Below are positions 1 to 5,853 of a stretch of DNA of 7,219 bases, piece by piece. Position 1 is the stretch's first letter; every line of letters begins with the position of its first letter. The notes under the pieces were generated by a model. That model was not told the origin of the DNA and did no database searches. It worked only from the letters and a program-made list of their open reading frames with translations. The translations under genes and the position numbers were made by a program. Source of the DNA: JBFGCA01 sp041567315 (GTDB taxonomy: Bacteria > Acidobacteriota > Thermoanaerobaculia > Multivoradales > JAHEKO01); contig JBFGCA010000167.1 in NCBI GenBank assembly GCA_041567315.1, positions 1-7,219 on the forward strand, written 5' to 3'.

Positions 1-518
1 ACGCCGATTTCGACATGGTGGACCTGCGCGAGGCGGCCGCCTTCGGCATCATGCGCGAGCTGCACCGCTGGGGTGCGCACGCCATGGTGATCACCGTCTG
101 GCTACACATGGTCCGGGTGTTCATGACCGGCTCCTACAAGCCGCCGCGCGAGTTCAACTGGAACGTCGGCGTGGTCCTCCTGGTGCTCACCCTGCTGCTC
201 TCCTTCACCGGCTACCTGCTGCCCTGGGACCAGCTCGCCATCTGGGCGATCACCGTCGGCTCCAACATGGCGCGGGCAACGCCGCTGCTGGGTCACGAAG
301 GGCCGGGGGCGGCGCTGCTCACCCTCGGCGGCACCAAGCTGATCCACGTGGGCAGCGACGCCAGGTTCGCGCTGATCGCCGGCCGCACCATAGGCGGCGG
401 CACGCTGATCCGCTTCTACGTGCTGCACTGCGTCGGCATCCCGTTCGTGGCGGCCTGCCTGATGGCGGTCCACTTCTGGCGCGTCCGCAAGGACGGCGGC
501 ATCTCGGGGCCGGTGTAG
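1..518 (+). CDS. Cytochrome b, N-terminal (b6-type) subunit, 5'-partial
   Basis: Membrane subunit of a quinol:cytochrome c (bc1/b6f-family) complex that carries the two b hemes. The reading frame is open from position 3, so the true start and helix A lie upstream. Numbering from the ATG at 15, helix B has heme-ligand histidines H17 and H31 (13 residues between). Helix D has H138 and H153 with 14 residues between, the spacing of cytochrome b6 rather than mitochondrial cytochrome b. Helix C contains the family signature GYLLPWDQ. The protein stops right after helix D with the typical ending RKDGGISGP, so helices E onward are on a separate gene, as in b6f and Bacillus-type complexes. The loop between helices C and D is about 20 residues longer than I recall for cytochrome b6. 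The next gene follows after 37 bases. Equivalent to petB or qcrB; the symbol is left open because the organism is unknown. Confidence 0.93.
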   Translation, partial: ADFDMVDLREAAAFGIMRELHRWGAHAMVITVWLHMVRVFMTGSYKPPREFNWNVGVVLLVLTLLLSFTGYLLPWDQLAIWAITVGSNMARATPLLGHEGPGAALLTLGGTKLIHVGSDARFALIAGRTIGGGTLIRFYVLHCVGIPFVAACLMAVHFWRVRKDGGISGPV

Positions 519-555
519 ACCGGGTTCCACTGGCGCTCGCGCCGGGCGGCTCGCG

Positions 556-1635
556 ATGGACGCGATCAAGAATCTCGTCAACTTCCTGTCCTATCCGCAG
601 TGGTCGTTCACCCTGTCGCTGGTGGGGTTCGCCCTCATCCTGTGGGCCAAGCGGCTGTGGACGCGGCGCGCCGGTTGGGCGATGCTGGCGATCTCGGTCG
701 CCCTCTACCTGGTCAGCCTGCTCGACCCCAACTTCCGGCTGATCGTCACCAAGCCGGACAACGTGCCCATCGTGATGCTGGTGTTCCTGGTCGGCTACTT
801 CCTGTGGCTGTCGATGTACAAGGCGCTGCGCAACGACCGCCTGACCGAGCAGGGGGAGCCCACCTTCGAGAAGTCGGAGACCGACGACAAGATCTTCACC
901 TGGCCCGACCTGGTGTTCTCCGAGTTCATCTGCATGGTGGTGCTGACGGTGGCGCTGGTGGTGTGGTCGGTGGCGCTCAAGGCGCCGCTCGAAGAGCCGG
1001 CCAACCCGTCGGTGGCGCCCAACCCCTCGAAGGCCCCCTGGTACTTCCTGGGGCTGCAGGAGATGCTGGTCTACTTCGACCCCTGGATGGCGGGGGTGGT
1101 GCTGCCGGGCCTCATCATCCTGGGGCTGATGGCGATCCCCTACATCGACACCAACCCCAAGGGCAACGGCTACTTCACCTTCGGCGAGCGGCGCACCGAG
1201 ATCATCCTCTTCCTGTTCGGCTTCCTGGTCCTATGGTGCCAGTTGATCGTCATCGGCACCTTCCTGAGGGGCCCCAACTGGAACTTCTTCGGGCCCTTCG
1301 AGTACTGGGACGTCAACAAGATCGAGCCGCTGGTCAACGTCGACCTGTCGGAGATCATCTGGATCAAGCTGCTGGGCGTGGGGCTGCCCACCCACTGGCT
1401 GCCGCGTGAGATCTTCGGCATCCTGCTGCTGGTCGGGTACCTGTTCGTGCTGCCGGTGGCGCTGGCGCGTCAGAAGTTCTTCAAGCGCTACTACGACCAG
1501 ATGGGGCCGGCTCGCTACTACACCGGGATGAGCCTGTTCCTGGTCATGATGCTGCTGCCGATCAAGATGTACTGCCGCTGGATCTTCAATCTGAAGTACT
1601 TCGTCCACATCCAGGAGTTCTTCTTCAACGTCTGA
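556..1635 (+). CDS. Cytochrome b, C-terminal subunit (subunit IV-like, enlarged)
   Basis: Second half of the split cytochrome b, completing the quinol-oxidation (Qo) site in the membrane. It has 359 residues against roughly 160 for b6f subunit IV. Hydrophobic segments lie near residues 16-34, 38-56, 70-89, 117-141, 176-196, 213-236, 284-303 and 322-338. The first three precede the helices that match subunit IV. The Qo-loop motif, normally PEWY, reads A160-P161-W162-Y163 and is followed by FLGLQEML, so the usual acidic residue is absent. A second family-like segment is GPNWNFFGPFEYWD, residues 239-252. The ATG at 556 is chosen because hydrophobicity begins soon after it and no alternative start is visible between it and the previous gene. 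No clear Shine-Dalgarno is seen. The stop overlaps the next start by one base (TGATG), which suggests coupled translation. Equivalent to petD or qcrC with extra helices. Confidence 0.9.
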   Translation: MDAIKNLVNFLSYPQWSFTLSLVGFALILWAKRLWTRRAGWAMLAISVALYLVSLLDPNFRLIVTKPDNVPIVMLVFLVGYFLWLSMYKALRNDRLTEQGEPTFEKSETDDKIFTWPDLVFSEFICMVVLTVALVVWSVALKAPLEEPANPSVAPNPSKAPWYFLGLQEMLVYFDPWMAGVVLPGLIILGLMAIPYIDTNPKGNGYFTFGERRTEIILFLFGFLVLWCQLIVIGTFLRGPNWNFFGPFEYWDVNKIEPLVNVDLSEIIWIKLLGVGLPTHWLPREIFGILLLVGYLFVLPVALARQKFFKRYYDQMGPARYYTGMSLFLVMMLLPIKMYCRWIFNLKYFVHIQEFFFNV

Positions 1636-4571
1636 TGGCCAGACCGCCGATCAAGAAGCCGGACCGGCACTACGACTTCGGCCGCATGAACATGTGGTTC
1701 GCCTGGAGCGCCCTGGCGCTACTGGCGACCACGGTGTGGATGATCTTCGAGGACTACGCCAAGCCCTGGAAGCGCTTCCAGGCCGAGTTCAGAGACCTCG
1801 AGCGGCAGGCGCTGCTCGAAGAGGCCGAGGAGGAGCGCCAGCGGCTCAACGAGGATGAGCTGACGCGGCTGCGCGAGGAGATCGCCGTCGAGGAGGGGCG
1901 GCTGGCCGAGCACCGGGGCGAGATCGAAGCGCTCGAAAAGCAGGCGGTCCGCCTCGACAAGAAGGTCTACGCGGCCGACGCCGCGGCGCGCACCACCAAG
2001 TCGCTGCTCGACACCGCGCGCTACCTGTTCGACCGCGCCGTCCAGGGAGGCGGCGCCGGGCAGATCGCCGCCGCCGAGGCGCGGGTCGCCGAGCTCGACC
2101 AGCGCTGGGTCGAGGAGCGCAAGACGCTCGAGGGGCTGACCGAGGAGCGGGACGCGGCGCGCGAGGAGCTGGCCGCCAAGCGGGCCGGTCTCACCGAGGC
2201 CGAGACCCGGCTGGCGGCGCTGCGCCGCGGGGTCGACGACCTCACCCAGCGGGTCGCCAACCTCGACAAGAAGATCGACTACTTCGTGCTCAACGCGCCG
2301 CTCACCGACTTCCTGGAGCCGACCCTCAAGATCGAGCAGGTGATGCTGCCGGGCCTGTTCCACAACATCAACTTCACGTCGGTGGAGCGGGTCGACCGCT
2401 GCGTCACCTGTCACGTCGCCGCCCAGCGCGCGGGGTTCGACGGCGAGCAGTGGCAGGAGCCCTACCGCTCGCACCCGCGGCTCGACCTGTTCGTCAGCGC
2501 CGGCTCGCCGCACCCCTACAGCACCTTCGGCTGCACCGGCTGCCACGGCGGCCTCGACCGCGCCACCGACTTCGCCCGCGCCGGTCACAGCCCGCGCGAC
2601 GAGGAGCAGAAACAGGAGTGGAAGAAGCGCTTGGGCTGGGAGAAGCAGCCCTATCTGGAGACCCCGATCTTCCCGGCGGGCTACTCCGAGGCGGGATGCG
2701 TCACCTGTCACGCGGCCAACGTCTGGACTCCGGGGTCCGAGGTCCAGGACGTGGGGCGCGAGCTGATCGGCCACATGGGCTGCAACGTCTGCCACCTGAT
2801 CGACTACCCGGCCTACCGCGACCTGCCGCGGCCCGGCCCGAGCCTGCGCAAGGTGGCGAGCAAGGTGACCCCGGAGTGGGCCTACCGCTGGATCGAAGCG
2901 CCACGCAAGTTCCGGCCCACCAGCTGGATGCCCCATTTCTTCTTCGAGTCCAACACCACGACGCCCGAGAATCTGGAGCGCCAGAAGGCGGAGATCGCCG
3001 CCTCGGTGGCCTACATCTGGGAGCAGTCCGAGAGCTTCGACTACCCGCCGGCGCCGGCCGGCGACGCCGCCCGCGGCGAGCAACTGTTCAACGCCATCGG
3101 CTGCACGGGCTGCCACGTGCGCGACGCCGAGCTGACCCGCGACGACCTGTTCCCCGAGGTCAACCGGCTGCACGGACCCAACCTGGTGCGGCTCGGCAGC
3201 AAGGTGTCGAGCGGCTGGCTCTACGCCTGGCTGCGCAACCCCAAGCAGTACTACGCCGAGACCCGGATGCCCAGCCTGCGGCTGAGCGACCGCGAGGCGG
3301 CCGACCTCACCGCCTTCCTGATGTCGAGCCGCGACCCCGCCTACGAGGACCTGGCGCTGCCCGAGATCGACGGCGCGATCCGCGACGGCCTGGTTCTCGA
3401 GTACCTGCAGAACACGCAGACCATCGAGCAGAGCCAGGCGACCCTGGCCTCGATGAGCCCGCGCGAGCGCGACGTCTACCTGGGCGAGGAGACCATCCAG
3501 AAGTACGGCTGCTGGGGCTGCCACGAGCTGACCGGCTTCGAGAAGGCCAAGCCGATCGGCGTCGAGCTCACCGAGGAGGGGTCCAAGCCGATCCACCAGT
3601 TCGACTTCGGTCACGTCCACGGCGTCCCCCACACCCGGCACGACTGGATCCTGACCAAGATGCTGATGCCGCGCGTCTGGGACAAGGGCAAGGAAGAGGT
3701 CAAGCGCTACGGCGAGCTGTACAAGATGCCCAACTTCGGGATGTCCGAGCGCGAGGCCCGGGCGGTGGTCACCACCGTGCTGGGCTTCACCAAGGAGTCG
3801 GTCACCGCCAGCCGCCAGGCCGACCGCACCGCCCGGGCCGCGGCGCTGGCCGACGGCCGCCGCCTGATCACCCGCTACAACTGCCAGGGCTGTCACCTCA
3901 TCGAGGGCCGCGGGCACGCCATCCGCACCTCGATCGAGGACGAGGGGATGCTGCCCCCCAACCTGGCGGCCCAGGGGGCGCGGGTCCGGGGGGAGTGGCT
4001 GTTCGACTACCTCCACGACCCCGGGCGGGTGCAGATGCGGCCGTGGCTGAGCGTGCGGATGCCCACCTTCGGACTCAGCGACGCGGAGGTCAACAACGTG
4101 GTCGGCTATTTCGCGGCGCGCGAGGAGCGGGAGCCCTTCCTGTCGCCGCCGGGGCGGCCGACCGAAGCCAACCTGGCGGTGGGCCGGGTGGCATTCGGGA
4201 TGTTCCAGTGCGCCAAGTGCCACCCGGCGGGCCCGGCGGAGGCCACCGGCGGGGTGGTCGGCGCCGGCGAGCTGGCGCCGTCGCTGCTGCTGGCGCGTGA
4301 GCGGCTGCGGCACGACTGGGTGCCGGACTGGATCCTCGACCCGCAGAGCTGGGTGCCGGGGACCAAGATGCCCGCCAACTTCCCGCCCGTCGCCGAAGGC
4401 GGCTACAGCTCGCCGCTGGCCGGCGCGATCGACGCGCCGATGTTCAGCGCCCAGAAGCAGACCCTGATGAATTACTTCGCCTCGGAGGACGAGATGAAGA
4501 CCGCGCTGGCCGACGCCGGCTTCGTCACCGAGGTGCTGCGCGATCACATCTGGTGGAATCTCACCCAGTAG
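1635..4571 (+). CDS. Membrane-anchored octaheme cytochrome c with N-terminal coiled coil
   Basis: Electron-transfer subunit of the cytochrome bc complex, predicted to sit in the periplasm. It has 978 residues. A basic N-terminus (RPPIKKPDR) is followed by one membrane helix at about 20-37, giving an N-in/C-out anchor. Residues about 45-215 are a charged, Glu/Arg/Leu-rich coiled coil. Eight CXXCH heme sites follow, with first cysteines at 256, 300, 355, 383, 490, 626, 750 and 859. Hemes 4-8 lie in class I-like units, each with a downstream Met-Pro that can supply the sixth ligand (M432, M545, M698, M809, M912). Hemes 1-3 lack this and are probably His-ligated. The start overlaps the previous stop, and two stop codons stand in tandem at 4569-4574. 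Role in the complex is inferred from position and heme content; the exact electron route is unknown. Maturation needs a heme c ligation system encoded elsewhere. Confidence 0.92.
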   Translation: MARPPIKKPDRHYDFGRMNMWFAWSALALLATTVWMIFEDYAKPWKRFQAEFRDLERQALLEEAEEERQRLNEDELTRLREEIAVEEGRLAEHRGEIEALEKQAVRLDKKVYAADAAARTTKSLLDTARYLFDRAVQGGGAGQIAAAEARVAELDQRWVEERKTLEGLTEERDAAREELAAKRAGLTEAETRLAALRRGVDDLTQRVANLDKKIDYFVLNAPLTDFLEPTLKIEQVMLPGLFHNINFTSVERVDRCVTCHVAAQRAGFDGEQWQEPYRSHPRLDLFVSAGSPHPYSTFGCTGCHGGLDRATDFARAGHSPRDEEQKQEWKKRLGWEKQPYLETPIFPAGYSEAGCVTCHAANVWTPGSEVQDVGRELIGHMGCNVCHLIDYPAYRDLPRPGPSLRKVASKVTPEWAYRWIEAPRKFRPTSWMPHFFFESNTTTPENLERQKAEIAASVAYIWEQSESFDYPPAPAGDAARGEQLFNAIGCTGCHVRDAELTRDDLFPEVNRLHGPNLVRLGSKVSSGWLYAWLRNPKQYYAETRMPSLRLSDREAADLTAFLMSSRDPAYEDLALPEIDGAIRDGLVLEYLQNTQTIEQSQATLASMSPRERDVYLGEETIQKYGCWGCHELTGFEKAKPIGVELTEEGSKPIHQFDFGHVHGVPHTRHDWILTKMLMPRVWDKGKEEVKRYGELYKMPNFGMSEREARAVVTTVLGFTKESVTASRQADRTARAAALADGRRLITRYNCQGCHLIEGRGHAIRTSIEDEGMLPPNLAAQGARVRGEWLFDYLHDPGRVQMRPWLSVRMPTFGLSDAEVNNVVGYFAAREEREPFLSPPGRPTEANLAVGRVAFGMFQCAKCHPAGPAEATGGVVGAGELAPSLLLARERLRHDWVPDWILDPQSWVPGTKMPANFPPVAEGGYSSPLAGAIDAPMFSAQKQTLMNYFASEDEMKTALADAGFVTEVLRDHIWWNLTQ

Positions 4572-4595
4572 TAGTCTCCTGCAACCGGTAGGCGC

Positions 4596-4630
4596 GGCCG
4601 GCGCCCCCGGGGGCCGGTGGCCCCAGGGCC
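4596..4630 (+). other. GC-rich inverted repeats between cytochrome and lipoprotein genes
   Basis: Two overlapping inverted repeats occur in the 111-base gap. One pairs CCGG at 4598-4601 with CCGG at 4614-4617 around a C-run/G-run core. The other pairs GGCC at 4619-4622 with GGCC at 4627-4630. No T-run follows, so this is not an intrinsic terminator. It may stabilise the upstream mRNA or tune expression of the lipoprotein, or it may simply reflect base composition. No promoter-like sequence was seen in the gap. Confidence 0.3.
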
Positions 4631-4666
4631 GGCGAGCCGCCAGCCGGGCAACATCCAAGGACTCAT

Positions 4667-4673
4667 AGGAGGT
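4667..4673 (+). promoter_or_regulatory. Strong Shine-Dalgarno site of the lipoprotein gene
   Basis: AGGAGGT matches the anti-Shine-Dalgarno sequence almost perfectly and ends 9 bases before the ATG at 4683. It decides the start of the lipoprotein gene against the upstream in-frame ATG at 4617, which would put a non-hydrophobic extension before the signal peptide. It is the strongest ribosome binding site in the window, suggesting the lipoprotein is made in larger amounts than the membrane subunits. Confidence 0.9.
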
Positions 4674-4682
4674 CGATTACCG

Positions 4683-5456
4683 ATGACTCACGCGACTCTC
4701 AGAACCGCGCTGGCGATCTGTGTCTTGGCGCTGGCCGCCGCCTGCGGCGGCGGCGAGGCCCCCGCCCCCGAGCCGCCGGCGGCCCAGCAGGCCGCGGCGC
4801 CGCCCGCGGCGGCCGCCGGCAGCGCCTCGATCCGCGGCGTCGCCACCTACCAGAACGGCGATCCCGACGCCGCCATCGCGATGGACGCCGACCCGGTCTG
4901 CACCTCGCTCCACACCGAGCCGGTCCTCACCGAGAAGGTGGTGACCGACGCCGAGGGGCGGCTCGCCAACGTGTTCGTCTACGTCAAGCAGGGCGCCCCG
5001 AGCGGTCAGGCGCCCCCCGGCGAGAGCCACCTGCTGGACCAGCTCGGCTGTCAGTACAAGCCGCACGTCTCCGGGATGATGGTGGGTCAGAACCTGGTCA
5101 TCCGCAATAGCGACGCGACCCTGCACAACGTCCACGCGCTGCCCAAGGTCAACGCCGAGTTCAACCGGGGCCAGCCGTTCGAGGGCATGACGCTGGACCA
5201 CAAGTTCGACAAGCCGGAGGTGATGATCCGCTTCAAGTGCGACGTCCACCCCTGGATGAGCTCGTACATGGGCGTGCTCGACCACCCGTTCTTCGCGGTC
5301 AGCGGCGCCGACGGCTCGTTCGCCATCGAGGGGCTGCCGGCCGGCGAGTACGTGATCGAGGCCTGGCACGAGGAGCTGGGCACCCAGACCCAGACGCTGA
5401 CGGTCGGCGACGGCGAGTCGGCCCAGGCCGACTTCGCCTTCGCCCCCGCCGCCTAG
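4683..5456 (+). CDS. Plastocyanin-like (cupredoxin) lipoprotein with C-terminal beta-sandwich
   Basis: Probable periplasmic, lipid-anchored copper protein of 257 residues that may accept electrons from the adjacent cytochrome complex. Residues 1-20 form a signal peptide (LRTALAICVLALAAA) ending at C21, followed by GGG. The lipobox has Ala rather than Leu at -3, so lipidation is likely but not certain. Residues 22-48 are an Ala/Pro-rich linker. The cupredoxin-like region has H148 (TLHNVH) and C186-x2-H189-x2-M192 (CDVHPWM), a plausible type 1 copper set. The tail, about 205-252, with DGSFAIEGLPAGEYVIEAWH, resembles carboxypeptidase regulatory-like beta-sandwich domains. C73 and C123 are further cysteines that could form a disulfide. 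The strong ribosome site fixes the start, and a terminator closes the operon just downstream. A purely structural role is possible; the electron-carrier role is inferred from context. Confidence 0.82.
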   Translation: MTHATLRTALAICVLALAAACGGGEAPAPEPPAAQQAAAPPAAAAGSASIRGVATYQNGDPDAAIAMDADPVCTSLHTEPVLTEKVVTDAEGRLANVFVYVKQGAPSGQAPPGESHLLDQLGCQYKPHVSGMMVGQNLVIRNSDATLHNVHALPKVNAEFNRGQPFEGMTLDHKFDKPEVMIRFKCDVHPWMSSYMGVLDHPFFAVSGADGSFAIEGLPAGEYVIEAWHEELGTQTQTLTVGDGESAQADFAFAPAA

Positions 5457-5480
5457 CCGCGCACCGGGCTTCTCACCTAC

Positions 5481-5517
5481 CGGGCGGGGTCTCGAGGCCC
5501 CGCCCGTTTTGTTTTCT
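5481..5517 (+). terminator. Intrinsic (Rho-independent) terminator of the cytochrome operon
   Basis: An 11-bp stem pairs 5481-5491 with 5496-5506 (one G-T wobble) around the loop TCGA. The T-rich tail TTTTGTTTTCT follows at 5507-5517. It begins 24 bases after the lipoprotein stop codon and separates the respiratory operon from the sigma-factor operon. Confidence 0.95.
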
Positions 5518-5853
5518 CGTCCTTGCCGGGTCGCGGCAGCCCCGGCTCGCGGGGGCGGACTCGTCGCGTGCCCCCGGGGCCAGCGGCTTCGCGACCGCCG
5601 GCGATCGAATGCCACCCTCGTCGTCGAGCGGTGGTGGGCCGCCGTGCTCGGCCCTTGCCGTCCTGGCAGAGGAAACCGGTTCGGCCTCGAGGCTTCGGGC
5701 AGGTTTCTGCAACAGGACAGGTAGGACCGGCCCCACCGGTGCATCCGGGTGGGAGACCACCCAGACGCCCCGGGGGCACGAGATCGGCACGCCCTCCCGA
5801 CTGGGGCGTGCGTACCGGGTTTCGATCTCGCCACCCGCCGTGTCTAAATAGGC
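5518..5853. other. 336-base intergenic region rich in inverted repeats, no gene seen
   Basis: No frame here has a convincing start, ribosome site or protein-like composition. Open frames exist on both strands only because stop codons are rare at this GC content. The first part holds an inverted repeat pairing 5525-5530 with 5541-5546 and a perfect 7-bp one pairing 5550-5556 with 5570-5576. The second part (5660-5837) holds the series of hairpins listed as a candidate RNA. The only A/T-rich patch is TCTAAATA at 5843-5850, just before the sigma-factor start. It might be part of a promoter, but no matching -35 box was found. The promoter of the downstream operon should lie somewhere in this region. 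Confidence 0.6.
5660..5837 (+). ncRNA. Candidate structured RNA or 5' leader of the sigma-factor operon
   Basis: Five hairpins occur in succession. (A) 5660-5718 pairs 6+4+5 bp, interrupted by small bulges. (B) 5726-5730 pairs with 5736-5740. (C) 5747-5752 pairs with 5757-5762 and is capped by GAGA, a GNRA tetraloop. (D) 5765-5771 pairs with 5803-5809 over 7 bp, with an inner 4-bp stem at 5774-5777/5791-5794. (E) 5816-5820 pairs with 5833-5837. The apical loop of D contains CGAGATCG (5779-5786), the exact complement of CGATCTCG (5823-5830) in the loop of E, so a kissing-loop contact is possible. The strand is assumed from the downstream gene. I recognise no known riboswitch or housekeeping RNA. 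GC-rich DNA forms hairpins by chance, so this is a hypothesis. Confidence 0.3.

Noticed and set aside
2450..4300. 616-codon open frame on the + strand in another phase inside the cytochrome gene
   Set aside because: Arg/Pro/Gly-rich shadow with no recognisable motif, fully inside a well-supported gene.
4596..4630. Intrinsic terminator between the cytochrome and lipoprotein genes
   Set aside because: Inverted repeats are present but no T-run follows, and the lipoprotein gene seems to share the operon terminator at 5481-5517.
1719..4658. 979-codon open frame on the minus strand, opposite the octaheme cytochrome gene
   Set aside because: It is a mirror of a GC-rich gene with few A/T third positions. 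The product is an Ala/Gly/Leu/Arg/Val-rich sequence without domains, and the + strand frame has eight heme sites and a clear anchor.
4617..4682. Upstream in-frame ATG as start of the lipoprotein
   Set aside because: It would add 22 residues ahead of a good signal peptide and ignore the AGGAGGT site placed correctly for ATG 4683.
4677..5834. 385-codon minus-strand frame over the lipoprotein gene and intergenic region
   Set aside because: It reads through the terminator hairpin and antisense to a clear lipoprotein gene. It has no ribosome site or domain.
5518..5853. Known RNA classes: c-di-GMP-I, cobalamin and glycine riboswitches, RNase P RNA, 6S, SRP RNA, tmRNA, 5S rRNA, tRNA
   Set aside because: I compared remembered conserved cores of these on the + strand and, for several, on the minus strand. 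None was found, although short matches such as GAGGAAA occur. A covariance search would be more reliable.
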